Notes under the pieces: model-generated
What the model was told of the DNA's origin: nothing
Databases searched by the model: none
The model's input: only the letters and a program-made list of their open reading frames with translations
Assembly (NCBI GenBank): GCA_002256145.1
Contig: NKIP01000002.1
Location: forward strand, 1 to 64,000
Length of the DNA: 64,000 bases
DNA from: Comamonadaceae bacterium PBBC1
Lineage (GTDB): Bacteria > Pseudomonadota > Gammaproteobacteria > Burkholderiales > Burkholderiaceae_C
Direction: 5' to 3'
In this document: piece by piece, positions 15,687-24,828 of the stretch
Layout: the number at the start of each line of letters is the position of its first letter
How positions within the stretch are numbered: position 1 is the first letter of the stretch
Translations under genes and position numbers: made by a program

Positions 15687-16820
15687 TCATCGGCATGGTG
15701 CTGTGACGGCCTCCAAAATGACCGTGGCTGTTTGTCGCCAGACAAAAGTTCTTGCCCTGTCTTGACCACGGCGGCTCATTTGCAAACGCAGAACAGGATC
15801 GTGGACCAATGAACTCAATGCCGCTGCCAAGGAGGCTGGATCATTCGGATCACAGTAAAGCGCCGCATCGGCACTGATCTCGGGCAACGCCGACGTGCGA
15901 GAGACCACGACAGGGCAACCGTGCCACATGGCCTCCAAGGGTGGCAAGCCAAAACCTTCATAAAAAGAAGGGTAGGCCATGACCGTGGCGCGTCGGTAGA
16001 GGGTCACCAATTCGGCATCAGTGACGTATCCCAAATGGTGAATTTTTTCGGTACTGAGCGTGCTGCGAGAGAAAACCCGATCATTTTTTTGACCCACGAT
16101 GACGCAGGCTGGCGCATGTGGCCCCATCAGTTCCAAGGCCTTGATCACGCTCAAAAAATTCTTATTGGGGTTGTCACTCGACACCGCCAACACAAAGGGT
16201 CGATCGGCCAACAAGTCCATCAAAGTTTTGAGCCTCGGGGTCAAGTCTGGTATCACACGCTCCATGTGATCCGCTCCCAAATGGGCCACGGTCAATCGAG
16301 ATCGGTCCACTCGCATGAATCTGGCCAACTCACTGGCTGAAAACCTCGAATTGGTCAACACACCCAAACCCCAACGGGCCACCATCCAAAACATCAAGCG
16401 ATACCACCAACGCAGCGCCAGCGTGAAGTTTTGCGGAATGGCAAATGTCTGAGCGTCGTGCAAAAACGTCCATTGATGCCGTTTGAACAATGGGGCGGTG
16501 TTGCAAAAATTGAGCAAAAGACGACCCGCAGTGCAGCGTGGCAGGTCCCACTGCTCCCAGGCATGGCCTTGAAAAACCCCCGTTTGCCACAAACGCAGTT
16601 CTGGCCAAGGGTTGGACAGTGCTTCTGGCGTGCGTGGGGCAATCAAGCCAAAACGGAGCACCTGACCTGAACCCCGCCAGCATCCCTGTGAGTCCAGATG
16701 ATCGCGTACCAAAGCTGAAATGACTTCGCGGGCCACGCGCTCGACCCCCGTCACAGGCCGCGTCAAAAAACGTGCGTTGATCCAGATGACCTTCTCTGGG
16801 GATAACATTTCTCCCGTCAT
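15687..16820 (-). CDS. Glycosyltransferase family 4/group 1, opposite strand
   Basis: A 377-residue GT-B enzyme (INARFLTRPVTGVERVAREV, FLHDAQTFAIP, LTNSRFSASELARF, LAVSSDNPNKNFLSVIKAL, YPSFYEGFGLPPLEAMWHGC with the E-x7-E motif). It resembles mannosyltransferases of polysaccharide loci. It is the only gene of the locus on the minus strand, converging on the previous GT and divergent from the regulator gene. ATG 16808 has GGAG a few bases upstream and may be the true start, four residues in. The 72-base A/T-rich gap at 16821-16892 must hold promoters for both directions; I cannot assign them with confidence. Confidence 0.9.
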   Translation of the reverse strand: MTGEMLSPEKVIWINARFLTRPVTGVERVAREVISALVRDHLDSQGCWRGSGQVLRFGLIAPRTPEALSNPWPELRLWQTGVFQGHAWEQWDLPRCTAGRLLLNFCNTAPLFKRHQWTFLHDAQTFAIPQNFTLALRWWYRLMFWMVARWGLGVLTNSRFSASELARFMRVDRSRLTVAHLGADHMERVIPDLTPRLKTLMDLLADRPFVLAVSSDNPNKNFLSVIKALELMGPHAPACVIVGQKNDRVFSRSTLSTEKIHHLGYVTDAELVTLYRRATVMAYPSFYEGFGLPPLEAMWHGCPVVVSRTSALPEISADAALYCDPNDPASLAAALSSLVHDPVLRLQMSRRGQDRARTFVWRQTATVILEAVTAPCR

Positions 16821-16892
16821 TTCAAATCTTTTGGTTTAAATGTGGATAATAAAGAATAAATTCATCATATCTAAATTCAACAGCCCATCAAA

Positions 16893-18566
16893 GTGACAGA
16901 AACGTTATCACCCGTGAGTGTGCTGATGGTTGACGATGACGCCGTCATGCGGCATCTTGTCAAAACATGGCTAAAGGGCCACGCACACTGTCTGGCCGTG
17001 AACACCCCCAACCAGGCCCTTGAGGCTCTGAACGGCAAGCACTGGGATATTTTTTTTGTAGACCTGAATTTAGGCAGCCACCATCCAGATGGCGGTGGAC
17101 TGAGTTTGGTCGAGGCTGCGCACCGCCTGCACCCCCAAGCCGCCTGCGTCTTGATGACTGCACACGGAAAACAGGAAGAGTTTTCCAGTGCCGTCAATCT
17201 CGGCGTCGATCAAATCCTGATCAAACCCTTTTTAAAACAAACTTTCTTTGCCACGCTCAAAAGATTGCAAGACATTCGGCAAACGCGCGAAGCACTCAAG
17301 GCCGCTCAAATCTTGCTGGAACAGCAAAACAAAGAACTCCAAACACGCCGTTTACACGAGCAAAAACTGGCCACATTGGCCCAAAAATACCTTCTTTTTT
17401 CTTTGCCCCAAGAAAGCATTCCTGGGCTGAAAATTCACGCCGTATCACAAGCACAAGACGGTGCCAGTGGAGACTTGGTCGATGTGGTCGCAACGCAGCG
17501 CGGTGTTTGTCTGGTCAGCGGTGACGTGATGGGCAAGGGTTTGGGTGCTGCCATTGTCTCTGCTGGAATCAAAATCAGCCTCTCCCAACTCAGACCCCTG
17601 CAATACATGGCCAGCCCCATGCAGGTGCTCCAACAGCTCAGAGAAAAAGTCACGCCCATGCTCAAAGAGAGTGAAAGTCTCTTGACTTTGAGCTTGGCGG
17701 ACATCGATACCCAGCAAGGCCTGCTCGAATGGGTCGATTGCGGCGCACCACATCTGCTGCTGCAAAGAGCCTGTGATGGGCATATTTTGTTCATTGCGGG
17801 CCACATGATGCCCTTGGGCATTGCGACAGAAACCATCACCAGTTGCTCGGTGCCCGTGTTGCAAGATGACCGCTTGCTGCTGGTCTCGGATGGCATTCTT
17901 GACGCTTGGGGACTGCCCTTGGCTCAAGAAGCCTACCAAAAAATAGCGCAGATCATGGCCCTTTATCCAACGGGTCAAGAAGCCCAATTGGTCAATGCGC
18001 TGGTCAAGCAACCCTGTGCAAGCACAGGGGTCGCTGACGATCGTTCATGCATTGCCTTGCACTACACCGCCCCGAATCCACCTTACAGAGCAGTCCATTC
18101 AAAGCAGTTCAAAGCCGAAATGCAGGTTTTACCGGACATCCGCGCCTGGGTTGAAGACATCGTTTCTACATGTCTGTCCCATTGTGAAGAAGCAAGCAGC
18201 GTGCACTGGAAACAGCACATGACATTGGGACTGTCAGAGACCGCAAGCAATGTCATTGGACATGCGTGTCTGACAGCACAGACCCACGCCACACCGATCC
18301 ATTTGCTGGTCATCCTGGATCGCCACGGACTGTGGCTTGAATGGCATTACCAAGGCCAGGCGTTCAAACCTGCCGAACGGGAATCACGAACATTGCCTGA
18401 ACCCGACTTGCTGGCGCAATCGGGTTATGGACTGTCCATCATTGATGCGGTTTTTGAACACGTCCACTACTTCACCAGCATCCCGCACGGCCAATCCATC
18501 GTCACCTACAAACCTTGGCCCCAAGAACCATCGATTCACATTCATCCCACTGGGGTGACCCCATGA
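16893..18566 (+). CDS. Response regulator with PP2C phosphatase and RsbW-like kinase domains (HsbR/CrsR/SypE-like)
   Basis: A 557-residue three-domain regulator starting with GTG. Residues 8-125 form a receiver with Asp14-16, phospho-acceptor Asp57 (FFVDLNLG), Thr89 and Lys111 (IKPF). A coiled coil follows at about 129-165. A SpoIIE-type PP2C domain spans about 165-390 with metal-binding aspartates in GDLVDV, SGDVMGKGLGAA, LVSDGILDA and GVADDRS. A HATPase of the RsbW type lies at about 415-545 with SETASNVIGHA (N box) and SGYGLSIIDA (G box). It would phosphorylate and dephosphorylate the STAS protein at 12536, switched by receiver phosphorylation. The wza-like gene starts inside its stop (ATGA), tying regulator and export synthesis together. 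Confidence 0.92.
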   Translation: MTETLSPVSVLMVDDDAVMRHLVKTWLKGHAHCLAVNTPNQALEALNGKHWDIFFVDLNLGSHHPDGGGLSLVEAAHRLHPQAACVLMTAHGKQEEFSSAVNLGVDQILIKPFLKQTFFATLKRLQDIRQTREALKAAQILLEQQNKELQTRRLHEQKLATLAQKYLLFSLPQESIPGLKIHAVSQAQDGASGDLVDVVATQRGVCLVSGDVMGKGLGAAIVSAGIKISLSQLRPLQYMASPMQVLQQLREKVTPMLKESESLLTLSLADIDTQQGLLEWVDCGAPHLLLQRACDGHILFIAGHMMPLGIATETITSCSVPVLQDDRLLLVSDGILDAWGLPLAQEAYQKIAQIMALYPTGQEAQLVNALVKQPCASTGVADDRSCIALHYTAPNPPYRAVHSKQFKAEMQVLPDIRAWVEDIVSTCLSHCEEASSVHWKQHMTLGLSETASNVIGHACLTAQTHATPIHLLVILDRHGLWLEWHYQGQAFKPAERESRTLPEPDLLAQSGYGLSIIDAVFEHVHYFTSIPHGQSIVTYKPWPQEPSIHIHPTGVTP

Positions 18567-20932
18567 CACCGTTTTTTTTAAACCCTATGGCACCTCCATC
18601 ACGCGCTGAAAATGCAGGCCACAAGCGATGGATGCACTCCGTCCTTGCCTGCTTTTTCTTAAGCACCTTGCTGTGTGTGCCGGAGTCATTCGCCCAAGAA
18701 TACAAGGCCCCGTCCATCACTGAGCTTTATGGCAGCCCTAAGCCACAAAACGCCAACACAAGCACAGAAGCCCCACAGGACAGCAGCTCATCACAACGGC
18801 AGGAAAGACCCGGCAGTCTTTATCCCAGTTTGCGTGCCAACAACCTGTCCACAAGGGTGGTGGTCGAATCAGCGCCCCAATCACGTCCCCCTGAAAAAGC
18901 ATCACCCTTGAAATCGGACATGTCCGATTTTGAAATACTCGTTCAACAAAGTCTGGGCATTGCACTGCCTGTCTTTGCAGACCATCTTTTTCAAAGCCCA
19001 AACGCCTCGTTCAACATCGGCGATCAAGTCAATGTCCCCGCTGACTTCGTCATTGGTCCTGGCGATGACATCATCGTTCGAGCCTGGGGATCCATTGAAC
19101 TGGAATACGCCGTCACTGTTGACCGCAGGGGCAGCGTCTTCATTCCCAAAGTGGGCAGCATTCAGTTGTCTGGTCTGACATACAAAGAACTGCAACCCGT
19201 TTTAAATCAAGCGATGTCACGGGTTTACAAAAGCTTTGAGCTGTCTGTGACCATGGGCAGCTTGCGCAGCATCAGCCTTTATGTGACCGGATTTGCTCGC
19301 AAACCTGGAACCTACCAAGTCAATTCACTGTCATCACTGATCAGTGCGCTGTTCGTCACCGGGGGACCCGCTGCCAACGGCAACCTGAGAAACATTGAAC
19401 TGCGCAGAGGCAATGAAAAAATTGCCGAACTCGATTTGTATGATTTTTTGCTCAACGGCAACCGCAGTGCCGACATGCGCTTGCAAAACGAAGACGTCAT
19501 CCACATCCCCCCCATGCAGGGCCAAGTGGCCATTGCAGGCAGCGTGCGCAACTCGGCCATCTACCAATACAAAGCAGGGATGACGCTGGCTCAGCTGTTG
19601 AGCATCAGCGGGGGAACCACATCAACAGCAGATGGTTTGCGCATCAAACTCGAACGCATTGCCAAACCTGCAGACAAAAAGACCCCGATACCAAAAGCCA
19701 GCCGTTTGATTGAGGAGTTGGACTTTGGCAAAGAGGCCATGCAAACCGTTTTGCGCGATGGCGATCTGGTGGTGCTGGTGCCTGTCTCGCCACAATTCAA
19801 CAACGCGGTGACCCTCAAGGGACAAGTGGCCCTGCCTTTGCGGCATGCATGGCGAGAGGGCTTGCGCATCTCGGACATTCTTCCCGATGTGAACGCGCTG
19901 ATTTCACCCGCCTACTGGATTGAAAAGAACAGTCAAAACAAGATTGCATCTTTTTTGACAGATCCCGCCAACATCAAAATTGAACCCAGATTTCCCGAGA
20001 TCAATTGGGAATATGCAGTCATTGAAAGGGTTCTGAACCCTTCACTTCAAATGACCTTGATACCCTTTGAACTGGGCAAGGTCGTCTTTAACCGAGACCC
20101 TCAACACAATTTGGTGCTGCAACCCGGTGACACGATCACCGTTTTCTCTCGCAACGACTTTCGAGGCCCCATTGAGCAAAGCACTCGCGTGGTCAAGATC
20201 GAAGGTGAAGTTCGCAGGCCTGGCATGTACACCGTCCAAGCAGGAGACACACTGTCAACGCTCTTGGAAAAAGCAGGCGGCGTCACGCGCTTGGGTTATC
20301 TCTACGGCGCACAGTTGTTTCGAGAATCGGTCAGACAACAACAACAACGCCGCACAGAAGATGCCATCAACGCCATGGAGCGTGATTTCGCCAAATTCCT
20401 GATTGAACGCAGCCGCGAAACCGTCGCAACGGGCGAGACCGAAACCGTTTCAGCGGAAAAAAATGCAGTCCAGTCCTTCTTGGATAACCTGCGCAAACTC
20501 AAACCAGAAGGCCGAATGATTTTGGAGCTCAACAGCCAAACTCGGCATCCGGACCAGCTGCCCAAAATTCGACTCGAAAACAACGACAGTTTTTTCATTC
20601 CCGCTGTTCCTGAAACCGTGGAAGTGATGGGCTCGGTCATGGCCGAACGTTCATTCCTTTGGCAGAAAAACAGAGATGCCGAGGACTACATCCAAATGGC
20701 CGGAGGGCGTCGAAGTTCCGCCAGAAGCACAACCGCCATCGTGATTCGTCCAGATGGCACCCTCGTTGCAGCCGATCAACTCGGGTCTGAAGACATCGCC
20801 CCGGGTGACACGATCTGGGTCGAAGAAAACACCGAAGCGGTCAGCTGGATACGACGCGTCAAGGACATCTCACAAATCGTCTACCAACTGGGCATGGGCA
20901 TTGCAGGCATTCGCATTGTCAAAGGGCTGTAA
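18563..20932 (+). CDS. Wza-like polysaccharide export protein with SLBB domains
   Basis: A 789-residue periplasmic/outer-membrane export protein. The N-terminus has a signal peptide (HSVLACFFLSTLLCVPESFA, cut probably after FAQ); there is no clear lipobox. The poly_export domain begins at DFVIGPGDDIIVRAWG and is followed by several SLBB repeats (VTGFARKPGTYQVNSLSSL, IAGSVRNSAIYQYKAGMTL, IEGEVRRPGMYTVQAGDTL, VMGSVMAERSF). It is about twice the length of E. coli Wza. It should form the channel that carries the polymer out, together with the Wzz-like protein next to it. ATG 18563 (ATGA overlap) is chosen. Confidence 0.9.
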   Translation: MTPFFLNPMAPPSRAENAGHKRWMHSVLACFFLSTLLCVPESFAQEYKAPSITELYGSPKPQNANTSTEAPQDSSSSQRQERPGSLYPSLRANNLSTRVVVESAPQSRPPEKASPLKSDMSDFEILVQQSLGIALPVFADHLFQSPNASFNIGDQVNVPADFVIGPGDDIIVRAWGSIELEYAVTVDRRGSVFIPKVGSIQLSGLTYKELQPVLNQAMSRVYKSFELSVTMGSLRSISLYVTGFARKPGTYQVNSLSSLISALFVTGGPAANGNLRNIELRRGNEKIAELDLYDFLLNGNRSADMRLQNEDVIHIPPMQGQVAIAGSVRNSAIYQYKAGMTLAQLLSISGGTTSTADGLRIKLERIAKPADKKTPIPKASRLIEELDFGKEAMQTVLRDGDLVVLVPVSPQFNNAVTLKGQVALPLRHAWREGLRISDILPDVNALISPAYWIEKNSQNKIASFLTDPANIKIEPRFPEINWEYAVIERVLNPSLQMTLIPFELGKVVFNRDPQHNLVLQPGDTITVFSRNDFRGPIEQSTRVVKIEGEVRRPGMYTVQAGDTLSTLLEKAGGVTRLGYLYGAQLFRESVRQQQQRRTEDAINAMERDFAKFLIERSRETVATGETETVSAEKNAVQSFLDNLRKLKPEGRMILELNSQTRHPDQLPKIRLENNDSFFIPAVPETVEVMGSVMAERSFLWQKNRDAEDYIQMAGGRRSSARSTTAIVIRPDGTLVAADQLGSEDIAPGDTIWVEENTEAVSWIRRVKDISQIVYQLGMGIAGIRIVKGL

Positions 20933-22195
20933 ATGAAACCCAGCCGCCCCCTGCCCAAGCACAGAGAGGTATCTTCAAGACCGCCCTCTGCAAGCTCGGA
21001 CACCTACAGCCTCATGCCCGTGCTCTTGCCTCTGGTGCAAGCGAAATGGTGGGTGATGGGAGTGCCCTTGGTGGTCTCGGTTCTGGTCCTGTTGCACGGG
21101 ATATTTTCAACCCCGTATTTCAAGGCATCGACCAGGGTTCTGCCGCCTCAATACAACCAAAACACCATCAGCCGCGGCCTGATTGCCATGGGGGGCGAAA
21201 GCGCTCTCGGCAACTCTGCACTCAACCTGAAAAACCCAACCGATCTTTTTGTGGGCATTTTGCGCAGCCGCACCATATTGGATGGTGTGATTCAAAACCA
21301 TGATTTGCTCAAGCACTACGAAGCCAAGGACATGGACACGGCCCGGCAATTGCTTGAGTCACGCACCGACATCAATTCTGGCAAAGATGGCATTGTGGAG
21401 ATTTCGGTGGAAGACTCAGACCCGGTCAGAGCGGCACAACTGGCCAATGCCTACGTCCTGGAACTTCAAACCTTTTCCAGTGATTTGGCCAAAAAAGAAG
21501 GTGGCAGGCGAAGCGACTTTTTCAACAACGCGCTGAGCAAAGCCCGGCAAAGCCTCAACGAAGCAGATGAACAACTGCGAAGAACCGAAAAGCGAACAGG
21601 TTTTACACGCCTTCGCGGCCAAGATGAGGCCATCTTGAGCACCGCACGAGATTTGCGCAATCAAATTGCCAACAAGGAAGTTCAACTGAGAACCTTGCTC
21701 AGTTATGCCACCGACGACAACCCCGACGTCCGACTCTTGCGCAGCGAACTGGGCAACCTGAAACAAAAAGTGCAAGAAGCCACCAGCGAAATACCGGGCT
21801 CTGCATCCAAACCCAACAGTCAAGGCGCGTTTGTCCCTCTGTCAAAGGCACCCGATGCCTTGATGGAGCACAGTCAACGCAAGCGCGATGTGGAGTATTG
21901 GGAAAACATTGTGACCATCTTGGGGCAATACACCGAGCTGGGCAAGATGGATGAAACCCGGGATTTTTCCTTGTTTCAGGTGCTCGACATCGCCATCAGC
22001 CCCCAAAACAAATCGCGGCCACGCATCAAAGTCAACGTCATCCTTTCCGGGGTCGGCTCCACCATGCTGACCATCATGTTCATTTGGGCTCGCGCCTACG
22101 TTCGACAACGCAGAAATGCGAGCACCAAATTTGCCGACCAATTCGTCATTCTTAAAAATGAATTGTTCAAAAACCCTTTGAAGCGCCCCGAATGA
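20933..22195 (+). CDS. Wzz-type chain-length determinant / polysaccharide co-polymerase
   Basis: A 420-residue inner-membrane protein with an N-terminal membrane segment (about 39-58, WWVMGVPLVVSVLVLLHGIF), a long periplasmic part rich in coiled coil (for example KARQSLNEADEQLRRTEKR), and a C-terminal membrane segment (VILSGVGSTMLTIMFIWARA). This is the Wzz/PCP layout. No cytoplasmic tyrosine kinase domain is attached and no kinase gene is present in the locus. It would set polymer length with Wzy and dock to the Wza-like channel. The ATG directly follows the preceding TAA. Confidence 0.88.
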   Translation: MKPSRPLPKHREVSSRPPSASSDTYSLMPVLLPLVQAKWWVMGVPLVVSVLVLLHGIFSTPYFKASTRVLPPQYNQNTISRGLIAMGGESALGNSALNLKNPTDLFVGILRSRTILDGVIQNHDLLKHYEAKDMDTARQLLESRTDINSGKDGIVEISVEDSDPVRAAQLANAYVLELQTFSSDLAKKEGGRRSDFFNNALSKARQSLNEADEQLRRTEKRTGFTRLRGQDEAILSTARDLRNQIANKEVQLRTLLSYATDDNPDVRLLRSELGNLKQKVQEATSEIPGSASKPNSQGAFVPLSKAPDALMEHSQRKRDVEYWENIVTILGQYTELGKMDETRDFSLFQVLDIAISPQNKSRPRIKVNVILSGVGSTMLTIMFIWARAYVRQRRNASTKFADQFVILKNELFKNPLKRPE

Positions 22196-23463
22196 GGACA
22201 TTGCCCATGCCCTCCACCTTGCTGCGCAATGCCTATGCCTTGTACGCCCTTCAGCTGGCCAACTACATCATTCCACTGCTGACATTGCCTTTTTTGGTTC
22301 GGTCTTTGGGCACTGAAGCCTTTGGCTGGTTAGCCTGGAGTGCCGCTGTTAATTTTTATTTTGTTTTGCTGGTGGATGCGGGCATGAACACACATGCCGC
22401 GAAAGAGCTTGCCAAACTGGACCCTCAAAACAAAGCAGAAAACAGACACGCTGCAGGTGCCGTGGTGGTGCATGTCACGGCCCTGAAATGGCTTTTGCTT
22501 TTTGCAAGCGCCTTGGTGATGCTGACCTGCACCGCCCTGATCACCTCCTGGCATGCCCAATGGCCCTTGTTCGCCTGGTGCTTCATGACGGTGGTCGGAT
22601 CGGCCGTGTTTCCCACATGGTTGTTTCAGGGCTTGCAAATCATGCACAACACCTTGTTTTTTGGTTTGGCTGGACGTGTGTTGGCGACTTGCGGCATTTT
22701 TCTGTTGGTGGATGGGCCTCAAGACCTGCTGTGGGCCGCCGCACTCCAAAGCAGTGCCACATTTTTGTCAGGCCTCATGGCCTTGCCCACCATTTTGGCC
22801 CTTCCCTGCTTGGCATGGTCCAGGCCCCATTGGGCAGGCATCTGTGATGTCGCCCGAAAAAGTCGCCACTTGGCCATCACCGATTACACATTGACGGCTC
22901 TGGCCAACAGTACCGTTTTTTTGATGGGTATGGTGTTTTCAAAAGAAGTGGTGGGCATGTATGCCGCCATAGAAAAAACAATACGCGCTGCAGCCAGCAT
23001 GTTTTCTCCATTGATTCAAGCCGCGCAACCGCGCTGGGTTCAAGCTTGGCATCGACAAGGGCAAATCTTTCAGCCACAACGACTGCACAGCTGGACTGTT
23101 GTATTTCTATTATTGGCCTTGGTAGGCGCGGTCACTGCACATACTTTCGCTGAATGGGGTTTGGCCCTTTTGTTCAATGAGGCAACCGCTTCGCACGCTG
23201 ATTGGGCCAAAATTTTGTCATTTTGGTTGCCCTTCAACGTTGCCAATGCCATGCTCAGCGCGTGGTGGTGGGTGGCCTCAGGCAGAGAAAAACAGCTGGC
23301 CAAAAGGGTGTTGCCCGGCGCAGTGCTGCAAGCGACTGTTTTTGCATGGGCACTCAACACAACCCACACCGAATTGGCCTTGTGGGCCTGGGTCACTTGT
23401 GAAGCATTCATGACTTTGTTGCTCACGCATCGCAGTGGTCTGCTGTCCAAACAACACGGCTAA
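22192..23463 (+). CDS. Wzx-like flippase (polysaccharide transporter family)
   Basis: A 423-residue protein with about 12 membrane segments and the MOP/PST family start: NAYALYALQLANYIIPLLTL, FLVRSLGTEAFGWLAWSAAV and a conserved mid-protein FSKEVVGMYAAIEKTIRAA. It would move the lipid-linked repeat unit across the inner membrane. The start overlaps the wzz-like stop (ATGA); ATG 22207 is an alternative. Confidence 0.87.
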   Translation: MRTLPMPSTLLRNAYALYALQLANYIIPLLTLPFLVRSLGTEAFGWLAWSAAVNFYFVLLVDAGMNTHAAKELAKLDPQNKAENRHAAGAVVVHVTALKWLLLFASALVMLTCTALITSWHAQWPLFAWCFMTVVGSAVFPTWLFQGLQIMHNTLFFGLAGRVLATCGIFLLVDGPQDLLWAAALQSSATFLSGLMALPTILALPCLAWSRPHWAGICDVARKSRHLAITDYTLTALANSTVFLMGMVFSKEVVGMYAAIEKTIRAAASMFSPLIQAAQPRWVQAWHRQGQIFQPQRLHSWTVVFLLLALVGAVTAHTFAEWGLALLFNEATASHADWAKILSFWLPFNVANAMLSAWWWVASGREKQLAKRVLPGAVLQATVFAWALNTTHTELALWAWVTCEAFMTLLLTHRSGLLSKQHG

Positions 23464-23466
23464 GTC

Positions 23467-24795
23467 ATGACTTCGGCTGACCGCATGCCTGCTCGCCCAG
23501 CCAGGCTTGGCCCTGTGATGAATCACCCGGGCTTGACCTCACCCGTTCAAGACATGAACTGGCACAGCTGGACGGCCAATGATGGTGTTCAGGCCTTGGC
23601 ATTGCTTGCACTGTTGAGTTATTGCGTGACAGCCGCCATCACCGGGCCATTCAGGTGGGCGGTTGGACTTGTGGGGTTGACACCCATCATTTACTTTCCA
23701 CAGATCTTGATGCTCGGCTCCACATTGGCTGTGGTCGTCTGGGAATGCCGCCAAGGATTGCAACCGCTTCGAGCCATGACGTTGTTGGTCATTTCATATT
23801 CTATTTTGGTGGGTTTGTTTCATACACCGGTTTACCAAGTTCTTTTTGGCATTTACACCTTGCTGCCATTTTGGTTTGGTTTGTCATGCTCTGAAATCAT
23901 TTTCAGACACTGGCATCTTGTTTTCAAAACGTCTGTTTGGCTTTGGCTTTTGGTCGTCACTGGCGTTATTTTGAACTACTGGATCGCTTATCCATGGGAA
24001 GGTTTCGGTTACTCCGTGGGTGACCTCGACGTCGTCAGCTCCCGTGAATGGGAAAACATTGGCGGTGGCAAACGATTGGCTGGATTTTCAAGGGCTTCAT
24101 TTGATGCCGCTTTGCAGACCTTGCTGTTGGGCGTCATTGTAGTCATGGGCACACGCTCGGCGTGGCTGCGCCTTTTAATTTGGAGCATCACATTTTTAAC
24201 CATTTACATGACCACGAGCAAAGGCGTTTACAACATGTTTGCGATATTGTCGCCCGTGGTCATATTGGGTCAAAAAATACCTTCCTCTGCCATTCGATGG
24301 TGGCCTTTGGCGCTGGGTTTGGTGGCTCTGCTGTTGCCAATGACACCCTTGTTCATGGATGTGAATTTTTACATCCGAGATCAAGAGTTGGCGAATTTGA
24401 CATTTTCATTTTGGGACCGCTTGAATGACATGTGGCCCAACGCTTGGAAGCTGTTGGAAAACCAAGGCAGTTCACTTTGGGGACGGGGATTAGGCGGTAT
24501 CGGTACTCCTCAAACTTATTTCGAATTCAATCGATTCAATGCAGCAGACAATATATTTGTTTATTGGTTTGTTATTTTTGGATGGGTGGCGCTGCCTGGT
24601 TTTTTACTGTTGCTACTGAGATCACTCCGACTTAATCCTTGGCGAGACCCAGTTGAAGCTGCTGCTTACTGTCTATTGCTGGCGACTTTGATTTATGGGA
24701 TCACGGCCAATGTGGTTGAGAGTGGTTTTTTTGCCATTGCTGCCGGCATGGCAGTTCGCTACTTATTTCATGAAACGGAGGAACTCATAATATAA
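23467..24795 (+). CDS. Wzy-like polysaccharide polymerase / O-antigen ligase family membrane protein
   Basis: A 442-residue protein with about 10-12 membrane segments and a long periplasmic loop around GDLDVVSSREWENIGGGKRL. A second loop contains WGRGLGGIGTP, which resembles the xGRGxGG patch of the O-antigen ligase/polymerase family (PF04932-like). Position behind the flippase gene suggests that it joins repeat units on the periplasmic side. Sequence alone does not separate polymerase from ligase. The first 30 residues are hydrophilic and the start could be further in (for example ATG 23518). Confidence 0.8.
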   Translation: MTSADRMPARPARLGPVMNHPGLTSPVQDMNWHSWTANDGVQALALLALLSYCVTAAITGPFRWAVGLVGLTPIIYFPQILMLGSTLAVVVWECRQGLQPLRAMTLLVISYSILVGLFHTPVYQVLFGIYTLLPFWFGLSCSEIIFRHWHLVFKTSVWLWLLVVTGVILNYWIAYPWEGFGYSVGDLDVVSSREWENIGGGKRLAGFSRASFDAALQTLLLGVIVVMGTRSAWLRLLIWSITFLTIYMTTSKGVYNMFAILSPVVILGQKIPSSAIRWWPLALGLVALLLPMTPLFMDVNFYIRDQELANLTFSFWDRLNDMWPNAWKLLENQGSSLWGRGLGGIGTPQTYFEFNRFNAADNIFVYWFVIFGWVALPGFLLLLLRSLRLNPWRDPVEAAAYCLLLATLIYGITANVVESGFFAIAAGMAVRYLFHETEELII

Positions 24796-24828
24796 AAATA
24801 AATTCATCCAAAAAAATCAGGGACCTCT

